A DNA stretch of 64,000 nt from Pseudomonas sp. K2I15. Lineage in GTDB: Bacteria; Pseudomonadota; Gammaproteobacteria; Pseudomonadales; Pseudomonadaceae. Below, one piece after another: positions 1 to 8,354 of the stretch. The translations under genes were made by a program, and so were the position numbers. Below the pieces are notes generated by a model. It was given only the letters and a program-made list of their open reading frames with translations, was not told the DNA's origin and searched no databases. How positions within the stretch are numbered: position 1 is the stretch's first letter; every line of letters begins with the position of its first letter. Location: NCBI RefSeq assembly GCF_002204795.1, contig NZ_NIXO01000022.1:1-64000 (forward strand), read 5' to 3'.

Positions 1-31
1 GGGTCAGTCGATATCTCTGTTGACTGACACA

Positions 32-62
32 CCGCCTTCGCGAGCAAGCCCGCTCCCACATT
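32..62. repeat. REP palindrome (half of a REPIN)
   Basis: The core CGCGAGCAAGCCCGCTCCCA is the commonest REP in this window. The bases before it (GTCAGTC at 3-9 facing GACTGAC at 22-28) match the loop of the full REPIN at 35551-35644, so the other half probably lies outside the window. It sits downstream of the leftward ABC operon and may act as its transcript end. Confidence 0.85.
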
Positions 63-78
63 GGTATTGCAGTGTTCT

Positions 79-1593
79 TTAGTTCTTCACCACGTCCTCA
101 AGCGTGAAGCGCCCCAACGGGTTTTGCAGGAAGTTGCTGACGTTCTTGCGTGAGATGTTGATGTACGGGCTGTAGTACAGGTCGATCCAGTTCACATCCT
201 GTTTCGCCATTTTCTGCAGGTCGACATACATCTGCTCACGCTTGACCGGGTCGGCCTCGATCCGCGCCGCTGCCACCAGGGCCTTCACCTTTTCGTTCTT
301 GTAGCGGGTCATGTAGTTCTGGTTGGTGTCGTGGCCCAACACGAAGGTGGTCTTCTGGTCCGGGTCGAGGATGTCGTTGGTCCAGTACATCACCGAGATA
401 TCGTATTCGCCGTCCACCAGCATCTGCCAGCTTTGGGTCGGGTCGACCTTTTGCAGGTTGGCCGTCACGCCGACCTTGGCCAACTGATCCTTGATGATCA
501 CCGCAATCTGCTCGTCGGCTTCGTTGCCGGCGTTGACCACGTAATTGAGCTTTAAGTCCTGGGCCCCGGCAGCAGCCAGCAGTTTCTTGGCTTCGGTCGG
601 GTCATACGGGCGTTGCAGGTTGTTGGCGTAGTGGTACAGCGAGCCTTTTGGAATGTAGGAATAAGCCACGGTGCCTTGGCCGAAGGTGGCGGTTTTCACC
701 AGCGATTGTTTATCGATGGCCATGTCCAGCGCCTGACGCACTTCCGGCTTGGCCAGCAGGCCGTGGGCGTGGTTGATCAACAGGTGATCTTCACGGGTCG
801 ACGGGTCGGAGTGGACCACCACGTTCTTGTCTTTTTTCAGCTCTTCAACCCGGGAGAACGGGACGAAGATCGCCGTGTCCAGCTCGTTGTTCTGCACCAT
901 GCGCATGCGCGTGTTGTCGTCGGTGACCGACACCCACTCCACGCCATCCAGGCTCACCTTGCCGGCCTGCCAGAAGTTCGGGTTCTTCTTCAGGATCACC
1001 CGATCGCCCTTGCGCCACTCACCCACGGTAAATGCGCCGGAGGTCACCGGGTTTTCCGAGTAGGCGTCCTCGCCCATTTTGGTCATGGCCTTTTCCGACA
1101 GGATCGATACCGTCGGTGAAGCGAGTTGCGAAAGGAAGGCCACTGCGGGTGTTTTCAGCGTCACCACCAGGGTTTGCGGATCGCTTGCCTTGGCGGTGTT
1201 GATCAGGCTGAAAGGGTCGCTCCACAGCGAGGCCTTGTTGTCGCGGATGCGCAACAGGCTGAACGCGGCGTCGTCAGCGGTGATCGGCGAGCCGTCCGAG
1301 AACTTCGCGGCACGCAGCTTGAAGGTATACGTCAGGCCGTCCTTGGAAATGTCCCAGCTTTCTGCCAGCCCCGGTTCCATCTTGGTGCCCAGGTTATCCA
1401 CGCGCACCAGGGTGTCGTAGACGTTGGCAAACACCCAAGTATCGCGGTTCTGCGCGCTTTTGATCGGGTCAAACGTGGTGCTGTCTTCGCGGCAGCCGAT
1501 GGTGAGCACACCCGCAGCCTGGGCGATACCGGCGGTCAGCGACCAGGCGGTGAGTGTGGCGGCGGCGAGCAACTTCAAGTGACGGGATTGCAT
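79..1593 (-). CDS. Peptide-type ABC transporter, periplasmic substrate-binding protein
   Basis: This 504-residue protein binds the ligand in the periplasm and hands it to the permeases encoded upstream. Residues 1 to about 26 form a type I signal peptide ending in AQA. The mature protein has the layout of the SBP_bac_5 (DppA/OppA) family, including the early DSTTFDPIKSAQNRDT segment and the LAESWDISKDGLTYTFKLR block typical of these proteins. An AAGGAG ribosome site lies about 8 bases before the ATG. It is the last gene of a six-gene leftward operon that begins with a peptidase-like hydrolase (6252). That context and the family suggest a peptide or peptide-like ligand; the true ligand is unknown. 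Given the adjacent PipR-type regulator, it could be the receptor for a plant-derived inducer, which is inference. Confidence 0.93.
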   Translation of the reverse strand: MQSRHLKLLAAATLTAWSLTAGIAQAAGVLTIGCREDSTTFDPIKSAQNRDTWVFANVYDTLVRVDNLGTKMEPGLAESWDISKDGLTYTFKLRAAKFSDGSPITADDAAFSLLRIRDNKASLWSDPFSLINTAKASDPQTLVVTLKTPAVAFLSQLASPTVSILSEKAMTKMGEDAYSENPVTSGAFTVGEWRKGDRVILKKNPNFWQAGKVSLDGVEWVSVTDDNTRMRMVQNNELDTAIFVPFSRVEELKKDKNVVVHSDPSTREDHLLINHAHGLLAKPEVRQALDMAIDKQSLVKTATFGQGTVAYSYIPKGSLYHYANNLQRPYDPTEAKKLLAAAGAQDLKLNYVVNAGNEADEQIAVIIKDQLAKVGVTANLQKVDPTQSWQMLVDGEYDISVMYWTNDILDPDQKTTFVLGHDTNQNYMTRYKNEKVKALVAAARIEADPVKREQMYVDLQKMAKQDVNWIDLYYSPYINISRKNVSNFLQNPLGRFTLEDVVKN

Positions 1594-1608
1594 GTCATAA
1601 CTCCTTGT

Positions 1609-2610
1609 CTATAACGGCGGTTGTTCACGAATGGCAGATAGGGTCAAAGGTTCTTCAAGCACGCAACTGTACCGATGCGTTTGCACAAAGTGAGTCGGCG
1701 GCAATACTTCGGCACACACGGCCCGTGCATGCCGGCAACGCGGGTGAAAGGCGCAGCCACCAGGCAATTTCAGTGGGCTCGGTGGCTCGCCCGGCAATGG
1801 CTCGCTGGGCAACGGGCGGTACGGATCAATCTCCGGGATCGCCTGGATCAACGCCGCCGTATACGGATGGCGCGGGGCGGTGAAGACCGCTTCCACCGGG
1901 CCTTCCTCGACGATTTTCCCCAAGTACATCACCGCCACCCGGTCGCACAATCGGCGGACGATGGCCAGGTCGTGGGCGATAAACAGGATCGCCAGGTTCA
2001 TGCGCTGCTGCAGTTCCAGCAGCAGGTTGATGATCTGGCCCTGGATCGACACGTCCAGGGCAGCCACGCATTCGTCGGCGATGATCAACCGGGGTTCCAC
2101 CGCCAGCGCCCGGGCAATACCGACACGCTGGCACTGCCCGCCGCTGAGGGAGCCGGGCTTGCGGCTGGCGAGCTCGGGGCGCAGTCCTACCAGGTCGAGT
2201 AACTCGTCGACCCGGCGCGGGATATTTTCTGACGCAACCTTGCGCTGCACCCGCAGGACTTCGGCGATGGTTTCGCCAACGGTAAGACGCGGGTTCAGGG
2301 CGGCGTAGGGATCCTGGAAGATCATCGCCGTCTCGTGCCGCAAACGGGCGATGTCGACAGGCCCGGCGTGGGCCATGTCGATGCCGTCAAACACCACCTG
2401 CCCGGCGCTGATCGGGTTGAGGTGCAGGATCGCCCGCCCCAGCGTGCTTTTGCCGCTGCCGGACTCGCCCACCAAACCCAGTGTTTCGCCGGCGGCCAGG
2501 GTCAACGACACACCGTTGACCGCCCTCACCCACTGTTTATTCAGGCCAAACAGGCCACTGCCCGCGGCGGCAAAACGCACCTCAAGGTCATTCACCTGTA
2601 ACAGCGTCAT
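1609..2610 (-). CDS. Peptide ABC transporter ATP-binding protein (DppF-like)
   Basis: This 333-residue cytoplasmic ATPase powers peptide import together with the neighbouring DppD-like subunit. Walker A (GESGSGKST), the signature LSGGQCQRVGIARAL and Walker B (LIIADEC) are present, followed by the C-terminal oligopeptide-transporter domain with GCAFHPRCRHARAVC. The usual ADEP after Walker B reads ADECVAALD, a Pro-to-Cys change beside the catalytic Glu, which itself is kept. The start [10 protein letters not shown] at 2610 was chosen because its ATG overlaps the stop of the upstream gene as ATGA. An upstream in-frame start at 2694 would lie inside that gene. Fifteen bases separate it from the binding-protein gene. 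Confidence 0.93.
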   Translation of the reverse strand: MTLLQVNDLEVRFAAAGSGLFGLNKQWVRAVNGVSLTLAAGETLGLVGESGSGKSTLGRAILHLNPISAGQVVFDGIDMAHAGPVDIARLRHETAMIFQDPYAALNPRLTVGETIAEVLRVQRKVASENIPRRVDELLDLVGLRPELASRKPGSLSGGQCQRVGIARALAVEPRLIIADECVAALDVSIQGQIINLLLELQQRMNLAILFIAHDLAIVRRLCDRVAVMYLGKIVEEGPVEAVFTAPRHPYTAALIQAIPEIDPYRPLPSEPLPGEPPSPLKLPGGCAFHPRCRHARAVCAEVLPPTHFVQTHRYSCVLEEPLTLSAIREQPPL

Positions 2611-3563
2611 GGGCGAACTCCCAAGGGATAGTGGCAGGCAACCCGCGCGCCTTCCGGCAACAGCTCGGTGCACAAGGTGCCGACTTGCGGGCAACGCGGG
2701 TTGAACCGGCAGCCCTTGGGCAATGCATCAAGCAACGGAGGCTGCCCGGGGATGGTGCGCAACAAGGCGTGCCCGCTGCTGGTGGCAGGCTGGCACTCGA
2801 TCAGGCCGGCGGTGTACGGGTGTTGCGGGTGCGCCAGCAGCTCGTATTTGCTGCCGTGTTCACACAGGCGCCCGGCATACATCACGGCGATGGAGTCGCA
2901 GGTTTGCGCCACCACGCCCAGGTCGTGGGTGATCATGATGATCGACAGGCCGCGCTGGTCTCGCAGGTCCAGCAACAGGCGCAGGATCTGCGCCTGCACG
3001 GTGACGTCGAGAGCAGTGGTCGGCTCGTCGGCGATCAGCACCTTGGGATTACAGCCCAAGGCCACGGCGATCATTGCCCGCTGGCGCATGCCGCCGGAAA
3101 ACTCGTGAGGGTAATTGTCGATACGCGCCTGAGGATCGGGAATCCCGACCTGGCGTAACACCTCGATAGCCTGCACGCGCGCCTCTTTTTTCGACGCCCC
3201 CTGATGCAGGCGGATGCCTTCGGCGATCTGCTCGCCAATGCGCATCAGCGGGTCGAGGTGGCTGCTGGGGTTCTGGAAAATCATGCCCAATTGGCCGCCG
3301 CGTACTGCCCGCATGCCGGCGTCGTCCAGCTTCAGAAGATCCTGGCCCGCCAGGCGCACCGAACCGCCCTGCACACGCAGGCTGGGGGACGGCAGCAAAC
3401 GCATCAGCCCGCGACAGGCCATGGTCTTGCCCGAGCCGCTTTCGCCCACCAAGCCGAGGATTTCACCTTCGGCCAGGTCGAAGGACACCCGGTCCACCAA
3501 CGTCACATCGCGCCCGGTATTATTGGCGATGACGCTCAGGTCCTGCACTTGCAACAGGCTCAT
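2607..3563 (-). CDS. Peptide ABC transporter ATP-binding protein (DppD-like)
   Basis: This 318-residue ATPase is the second nucleotide-binding subunit of the importer. Walker A GESGSGKT, signature [15 protein letters not shown] and Walker [12 protein letters not shown] are intact, and the C-terminal domain has the family motif [15 protein letters not shown]. The start [10 protein letters not shown] at 3563 overlaps the stop of the permease gene by ATGA, so the longer reading frame beginning at 3707 is not used. Two different ATPases per transporter is the standard arrangement in dipeptide and oligopeptide systems, which supports one complete importer here. Confidence 0.93.
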   Translation of the reverse strand: MSLLQVQDLSVIANNTGRDVTLVDRVSFDLAEGEILGLVGESGSGKTMACRGLMRLLPSPSLRVQGGSVRLAGQDLLKLDDAGMRAVRGGQLGMIFQNPSSHLDPLMRIGEQIAEGIRLHQGASKKEARVQAIEVLRQVGIPDPQARIDNYPHEFSGGMRQRAMIAVALGCNPKVLIADEPTTALDVTVQAQILRLLLDLRDQRGLSIIMITHDLGVVAQTCDSIAVMYAGRLCEHGSKYELLAHPQHPYTAGLIECQPATSSGHALLRTIPGQPPLLDALPKGCRFNPRCPQVGTLCTELLPEGARVACHYPLGVRP

Positions 3564-4417
3564 GAGCGATCCCCCAACACTTGCGCCACACCATCGGCCA
3601 ACAGGCTGAAGCCCATGGCCAGGGTCACGATGGCCAGGCCCGGGAAGGTGCAGATCCACCAGGCCGTGGTGATAAATGCCTGGCCTTCGGCGACCATGGT
3701 GCCCCACTCGGCTGTCGGCGGTTGCACGCCCAGGCCGAGGTAGCTGACCGCTGCGCCGTTGAGCAGCACCAGTACCGCGTCAGACATCGAGAACACAATC
3801 GAGCCGAACATCGCATTGGGCAACAAATGCCGAAACAGAATGCGCCCATGGCCAAAGCCCAGGCTTTTGGCAGCCAGGGCGAAGTCGCTTTCCTTGAGCA
3901 CCAGGATCTGCGAGCGGATCAGCCGTGCGTAGGAGACCCAGCCCACCAGCGCCATGGCGATATAGAAGCTCTTCAAGCCCGGGCCGAGGATGGCCATGAT
4001 CGCCAGCATCAGCACCAGGAACGGGAACGCGAGGATCACATCGATCACCCGCATGCAGAAGCTGTCAAAACGCCCGCCGATATAACCGGACACCGCGCCA
4101 ACAAACGTGCCGATCAGAAACGGAAAGATCACCCCGACCACCGCCAGTTGCAGGTCGATGCGCGCGCCCCAGATCACCCTCGAAAGAATGTCGCGGCCAT
4201 AGTTATCAGTGCCAAATGGATGAGCGAGGCTTGGGCCCAACAAACTGATGTCGGTGTTTTGCGCAATCGGATCGAAGGGGGCAATCCACGGGGCGAACAG
4301 CGCCAGCGCCAGCCACGCCAGCAGAATCAACAGACCCCAGGCCGCAGTCAGCCGGCCATTGCGAAAACCAAAGCGCAGACGCAAGCGCCACGGAGCAATC
4401 AATGGGCGGCTGCTCAT
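3560..4417 (-). CDS. Peptide ABC transporter permease (DppC-like)
   Basis: This 285-residue inner-membrane protein forms half of the translocation channel. A first membrane segment follows the basic N-terminus (about residues 25-45). It is followed by the conserved HPFGTDNYGRDILSRVIWGARIDL segment found in DppC/OppC proteins, four or five further hydrophobic stretches, and the cytoplasmic EAA-type loop around ALAAKSLGFGHGRILFRHLLPN. The ATG overlaps the stop of the DppB-like gene by four bases, and its own stop overlaps the next ATPase start, so translation is probably coupled through the operon. Confidence 0.94.
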   Translation of the reverse strand: MSSRPLIAPWRLRLRFGFRNGRLTAAWGLLILLAWLALALFAPWIAPFDPIAQNTDISLLGPSLAHPFGTDNYGRDILSRVIWGARIDLQLAVVGVIFPFLIGTFVGAVSGYIGGRFDSFCMRVIDVILAFPFLVLMLAIMAILGPGLKSFYIAMALVGWVSYARLIRSQILVLKESDFALAAKSLGFGHGRILFRHLLPNAMFGSIVFSMSDAVLVLLNGAAVSYLGLGVQPPTAEWGTMVAEGQAFITTAWWICTFPGLAIVTLAMGFSLLADGVAQVLGDRS

Positions 4418-5361
4418 TGCATCTTCACTCGCGGGTCCAGCGCTACCGTCACCACATCAGCGACAAAGTTGACCAGCACAGTCGCACAGGCCAGCACCAT
4501 CGCCACGCCCTGCACCACCATGTAGTCGCGGGTGAAGATCCCGCGTACCAGCAACTGGCCGATGCCGGGAATCGCGAACAGGCTTTCGATCACCACTGTG
4601 CCGCTGATCAGCCAGCCAATGTTCACCGCCAGCAGGTTGACCGCCGGCACCAGGGAATTGGGCAGCACGTGGCGACGAAAAACGGCGGCCTCCGACAAAC
4701 CCCGCGCCCGGGCAGCGGTCACGTGGTCAGCCTGCAGTTCCATCAGCATGCTCGCCCGCAGGTTGCGCACCAGCACCGCCGACAGCGCCAGGGCGATGGT
4801 CAGGCAGGGCAGCACCATGTGGTGCGCCTTGTCCAGCCAGGTACGCCCATAACCGGAGACGGGGAACAGGCCCCATTGCACGCTGAGCAGAAGAATCAGC
4901 ATCAAGCCCAGCCAGAACGCCGGCATGCCCAGGCCGACCGTGGTGAACAGCCGGATCAGGTTATCCGCCCAGCCACCCTTATTACGCGCGGCCACGGTGG
5001 CCAGCGGCACGGCGATCAACAGCGCCAGCAACACGCTGCCGAGCACCAGGAACAGGGTCGGCTCGATGCGGGTGACGATCAGTTTCAGCGCGTCGACCTT
5101 GTACAACAGCGACTGGCCCAGATCGCCCTTGAGCAGGTTTTTCAGGAAGTAGAAATATTGCAGCCATAAGGGTTGGTCGAGGCCGTACTGGGCGCGGATC
5201 TTCAGCAAGGCGTCCGGGGTGCTGCGCGACCCCAGCAGAGCCCGCGCCGGGTCACCGGGAATCGAGCGCACCAGCACAAAGGTGATCAGGCTGATGCCAA
5301 ACAGCACCGGCAGCAATTGCAGCGGCCGGGACAGCACAAAGCGGTAACGCGCCAGGTTCAT
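4414..5361 (-). CDS. Peptide ABC transporter permease (DppB-like)
   Basis: This 315-residue inner-membrane permease pairs with the DppC-like protein. Family features are the N-terminal segment LFGISLITFVLVRSIPGDPA, five further hydrophobic helices, and the EAA loop ADHVTAARARGLSEAAVFRRHVLPNSLVP that contacts the ATPases. It lies only three bases downstream of the hydrolase gene that starts at 6252, so the peptidase and the transporter are almost certainly cotranscribed. That links peptide cleavage inside the cell with peptide uptake. Confidence 0.94.
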   Translation of the reverse strand: MNLARYRFVLSRPLQLLPVLFGISLITFVLVRSIPGDPARALLGSRSTPDALLKIRAQYGLDQPLWLQYFYFLKNLLKGDLGQSLLYKVDALKLIVTRIEPTLFLVLGSVLLALLIAVPLATVAARNKGGWADNLIRLFTTVGLGMPAFWLGLMLILLLSVQWGLFPVSGYGRTWLDKAHHMVLPCLTIALALSAVLVRNLRASMLMELQADHVTAARARGLSEAAVFRRHVLPNSLVPAVNLLAVNIGWLISGTVVIESLFAIPGIGQLLVRGIFTRDYMVVQGVAMVLACATVLVNFVADVVTVALDPRVKMQ

Positions 5362-5364
5362 CCG

Positions 5365-6252
5365 TCAGCCTCGGTGACGAGCAAGAAAATCCAGCAGCAC
5401 CGGGAAGTAAGCCTGCGGCTCTTCGTAAAACGGCATATGGCTGCTGTTGGGGAACACGTGCAATTCGGCGTGCCTGGCCGCACTTTTCATGCGCATGGCG
5501 CAGGCTGGGGTCAGTTCGTCATGCTGGCCGGTGGTGATCAGTATTGGCATCTTGAACTCGGCCATCTCGGGGATGCGGTTCCAGTCCTTGAGGTTGCCGA
5601 TGTAGAGGAATTCGTTGGGGCCCTGCATGGTTTCGTAAGGGCCCATGTTCCAGTCGCCGAGGGAACGCTGGACCGGTGCCGGCCACTCGTCCAGGCGGCA
5701 GACGTGACGGTAGTTGAGCAAGGTGATGGCGGCCTGGTATTGCGGGTGATCGAGGGTGCCCATGGCTTCGTGGCGTTGCATCATCGCCACGGTTTCGCTG
5801 CCCAGGGCGCCGCGCAGGCGTTCCAGCTCAAGGGACAAGTGCGGAATATCGCCGACGGTGTTTTCCAGGATCAGGCTTTTCAGCGCGCCGGGGTAGTGAA
5901 TGGCGTACTCGATGCCCAGCCATCCACCCCAGGAATGCCCCAGCAGGTGCACGCGACCCAGGCCGAGGGCCTGGCGCACGGTTTCGACTTCTTCGACATA
6001 ACGGCTGATTTCCCACAGCGAAACATCGGTCGGTCTGGCTGATGCGCCCGTGCCAAGCTGGTCGAATGCAACCACTCGCAGGCCGTTGTCCTTGAGCCAG
6101 CCATGAGCGTCGCGCAAGTAGTCGCAAGGCAGCCCCGGGCCGCCATTGAGACACAGCAACACTTCATCGCCTTCGCCAAAGCTATAGGCCACGAGGTTGT
6201 GGCCATCGACTTGCACGTTGTGCTGCTGGTCGGGAGCAATTTCACGCCACAT
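5365..6252 (-). CDS. Proline iminopeptidase-like alpha/beta hydrolase (S33), first gene of the ABC operon
   Basis: This 295-residue cytoplasmic alpha/beta-fold hydrolase belongs to the prolyl aminopeptidase family, which releases N-terminal proline or acts on amides. Visible features are the oxyanion segment LNGGPGLPCDYL, the nucleophile elbow GHSWGGWLG, the acid in GQHDELTP and the catalytic His in NSSHMPFYEE. It is clearly paralogous to the protein at 7294-8220 on the other side of the LuxR-type gene. It heads the leftward operon, three bases before the DppB-like gene. A lux-box-like dyad at 6335-6354 lies about 90 bases upstream of its ATG. In other plant-associated bacteria the OryR/PipR-type regulators control such pip genes; the in vivo substrate is unknown. 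Confidence 0.88.
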   Translation of the reverse strand: MWREIAPDQQHNVQVDGHNLVAYSFGEGDEVLLCLNGGPGLPCDYLRDAHGWLKDNGLRVVAFDQLGTGASARPTDVSLWEISRYVEEVETVRQALGLGRVHLLGHSWGGWLGIEYAIHYPGALKSLILENTVGDIPHLSLELERLRGALGSETVAMMQRHEAMGTLDHPQYQAAITLLNYRHVCRLDEWPAPVQRSLGDWNMGPYETMQGPNEFLYIGNLKDWNRIPEMAEFKMPILITTGQHDELTPACAMRMKSAARHAELHVFPNSSHMPFYEEPQAYFPVLLDFLARHRG

Positions 6253-6334
6253 GCATACATTCCTTGTTGTGTGTCGGCCCTTTAGATAGTGGCCGTTTAA
6301 AGGCCAACACTACCGAGGATGCCGCGCGTCCATA

Positions 6335-6354
6335 ACCTGGTAATTCTTATAGGT
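6335..6354. promoter_or_regulatory. lux-box-like dyad upstream of the pip-ABC operon and of pipR
   Basis: ACCTGGTAATTCTTATAGGT fits the 20-base lux-box layout, with CT at positions 3-4 and AG at 17-18, and has fully complementary ends (ACCT and AGGT, extendable by one A-T pair). It is centred about 92 bases from the leftward hydrolase ATG and about 90 bases from the preferred start of the regulator gene, so it could serve either or both. Confidence 0.6.
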
Positions 6355-6434
6355 TTGGTCTGGCAGTCCTTCGCCGGGGCGTGGCATTCTACTTGCAGCA
6401 AGACGAGATTCAAACGAATTCGGGAGCAGAACGG

Positions 6435-7199
6435 ATGCTGGCCAGGCTAACTGCGTTTAATGACCGTCTCATCCCCGGCAGGAGCCTGGATGAACAGATG
6501 GACAACACCTTCGTATTGGCCCAACACCTGGGTTTCGATGCGTTGGTCTACGACTACACCCCCGTGCCCATTGACCATAATGGTGCACTGATCACCCCTT
6601 CTGTGCTGCAACTGCGCAATACGCCACCTGACTGGTACAGCTTGTGGTGCAGCGCGGGCTTTTATCAGATCGATCCGGTGCAACACCTGGCGCTGACTAC
6701 GGTTTCACCGTTTGTGTGGTCCTACGAGGCCAAGACCGACACCGCGCTGCAAAAGATCATCGACCCCTGCCACGCCCCCGTTTCCAGCTACCTGCACGAC
6801 CGGCAGATGACCTGCGGCGTCAGCGTGCCGATCCATTTGCCCCGCGGCGGCTTCGCTTCACTGACCGGCCTGCTCACCGGCAAGGCCAGCACGGTGTTGC
6901 AGGATGCCCGCCAGACCTTGTCGGAATTCAGCCTGATCACCCATGCTTTGCAGGAAGCGGCCTACCCGCTTTTCAGCAAGGAACTGCGCTCCTACCCGCA
7001 CATCCGCCTGACCAAGCGTGAGCGCGAATGCCTGAAATGGGCCGCCGACGGCCTGACCGCCGCCGAAATTGCCACGCAATTGAGCCGCTCCCTGGCCGTC
7101 GTCACCCTGCACCTGGCTTCGGCCATGCACAAACTGGGGGCAAAAAACCGGGTGCAAGCGGTGGTACGCGCCACCCATTACCGGCTGCTGGAAGACTGA
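6435..7199 (+). CDS. pipR: LuxR-family solo regulator of the plant-responsive PipR/OryR type
   Basis: This 254-residue regulator has an N-terminal autoinducer-binding domain (about 15-165) and a C-terminal LuxR helix-turn-helix (about 191-250, with RLTKRERECLKWAADGLTAAEI). Aligned to TraR, the pocket keeps Trp57 (here W67), Asp70 (D80) and Trp85 (W95), but Tyr61 is Trp (W71). A Tyr61-to-Trp change is a known mark of the plant-associated LuxR solos that do not answer acyl-homoserine lactones. No luxI-type synthase gene is present. The ATG at 6435 was chosen because GGGAG lies eight bases upstream; a GTG at 6381 lacks a good site. The two flanking pip-like genes and the ABC importer match the context I recall for PipR of Pseudomonas GM79, which answers an ethanolamine-type compound and needs a transporter. 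Confidence 0.82.
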   Translation: MLARLTAFNDRLIPGRSLDEQMDNTFVLAQHLGFDALVYDYTPVPIDHNGALITPSVLQLRNTPPDWYSLWCSAGFYQIDPVQHLALTTVSPFVWSYEAKTDTALQKIIDPCHAPVSSYLHDRQMTCGVSVPIHLPRGGFASLTGLLTGKASTVLQDARQTLSEFSLITHALQEAAYPLFSKELRSYPHIRLTKRERECLKWAADGLTAAEIATQLSRSLAVVTLHLASAMHKLGAKNRVQAVVRATHYRLLED

Positions 7200-7211
7200 T
7201 CCGAAGGAAAA

Positions 7212-7231
7212 ACCTAGCTGTTTTGCTAGTT
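7212..7231. promoter_or_regulatory. lux-box-like dyad upstream of the second pip gene
   Basis: ACCTAGCTGTTTTGCTAGTT has CT at positions 3-4 and AG at 17-18 and a perfect inner inverted repeat CTAGC/GCTAG with a six-base spacer. It lies in the 94-base gap between the LuxR-type gene and the rightward hydrolase, centred about 72 bases before that ATG. Confidence 0.62.
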
Positions 7232-7293
7232 ACCTAAACTTTGCGTGCCGACTATCGTGTACCTGATCACTTTTTCTCAGGGCAGGGCACGAA

Positions 7294-8220
7294 ATGGAAT
7301 TCATCGAAACAATCCGCGAAGGCTATGCCGCCTTTCGCGACTACCAGACCTGGTATCGGGTTACCGGCGACCTGAACAGCGGCCTCACGCCCCTGGTCAT
7401 CCTCCATGGTGGCCCCGGTTGTACCCATGATTATGTCGACGCCTACAAGGACGTGGCTGCCAGTGGCCATGCGGTCATTCACTATGACCAACTGGGCAAC
7501 GGCCGCTCCACGCACCTGCCTGACAAAGACCCTTCTTTCTGGACCGTCGGCTTGTTCCTCGAAGAACTCGACAACCTGCTGGACCACCTGCAAATCAGCA
7601 ACAACTACGCGATCCTGGGGCAATCCTGGGGCGGCATGCTCGGCAGCGAGCACGCCATCCTGCAACCCAAGGGCCTGCGCGCCTTTATCCCGGCCAACTC
7701 GCCAACGTGCATGCGCACTTGGGTCGCGGAAGCCAATCGCCTGCGCAAGTTACTGCCTGAAGGCGTGCACGAGACCCTGCTCAAGCACGAAGAGGCCGGC
7801 ACCTATCAAGACCCTGAATACCTGGTAGCTTCGCGGATTTTCTATGACCAGCACGTGTGCCGGGTCAATCCATGGCCGGAAGAAGTGGCCCGCACGTTCG
7901 CCCAGGTGGATTCGGACCCGACGGTGTATCACGCCATGAGCGGCCCGACGGAATTTCATGTGATTGGCAGTTTGAAAGACTGGAACGTGATTGGCCGGTT
8001 GTCGAAGGTCAATGTGCCGACCCTGGTGATTTCCGGTCGGCATGACGAGGCCACGCCGCTGGTGGTCAAGCCGTTCCTGGATGAGATCGCCGATGTGCGC
8101 TGGGCGCTGTTCGAAGACTCCAGCCACATGCCGCACGTTGAAGAGCGGCAGGCGTGCATGGGCACGGTGGTGCAGTTTTTGGATGAGGCGTGCTCGGTGC
8201 CCCGCAGAAAAGTCAGCTGA
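7294..8220 (+). CDS. Proline iminopeptidase-like alpha/beta hydrolase (PipA-like)
   Basis: This 308-residue member of the S33 prolyl aminopeptidase family has [12 protein letters not shown] for the oxyanion region, GQSWGGMLG at the nucleophile, GRHDEATP for the acid and [10 protein letters not shown] for the catalytic His. Blocks such as DQLGxG, VCRxxxWP and GSLKDWN are shared with the paralogue at 5365-6252, so the two genes look like an old duplication around the regulator. It stands alone behind its own lux-box-like site and ends at a REPIN. In GM79, Xanthomonas and rice pathogens the gene beside the regulator is a pip gene under its control. That is family knowledge; control here is inferred from the site. 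Confidence 0.88.
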   Translation: MEFIETIREGYAAFRDYQTWYRVTGDLNSGLTPLVILHGGPGCTHDYVDAYKDVAASGHAVIHYDQLGNGRSTHLPDKDPSFWTVGLFLEELDNLLDHLQISNNYAILGQSWGGMLGSEHAILQPKGLRAFIPANSPTCMRTWVAEANRLRKLLPEGVHETLLKHEEAGTYQDPEYLVASRIFYDQHVCRVNPWPEEVARTFAQVDSDPTVYHAMSGPTEFHVIGSLKDWNVIGRLSKVNVPTLVISGRHDEATPLVVKPFLDEIADVRWALFEDSSHMPHVEERQACMGTVVQFLDEACSVPRRKVS

Positions 8221-8231
8221 TTACACCGCTT

Positions 8232-8326
8232 ATGTGGCGAGGGAGCTTGCTCCCGCTCGACTGCGAAGCAGTCGCAAAAGCTGGGGCCGCTTCGCAGCCC
8301 AACGGGAGCAAGCTCCCTCGCCACAA
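8232..8326. repeat. REPIN, GAGGGAGCTTGCTCCC subtype
   Basis: Two inverted REPs (GTGGCGAGGGAGCTTGCTCC on the left, its complement on the right) enclose a second inverted repeat, CTGCGAAGC at 8261-8269 and GCTTCGCAG at 8289-8297. Its core differs from the GCGGGCTTGCTCGC subtype found elsewhere in the window. It lies between convergent genes and could end both transcripts. Confidence 0.85.
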
Positions 8327-8354
8327 TGATTTTGGATGCAACGAGAGACAGGTA

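Noticed and set aside
6381..6434. Extending the LuxR-type gene to a GTG at 6381
   Set aside because: No ribosome site precedes it, while GGGAG sits at the right distance before the ATG at 6435.
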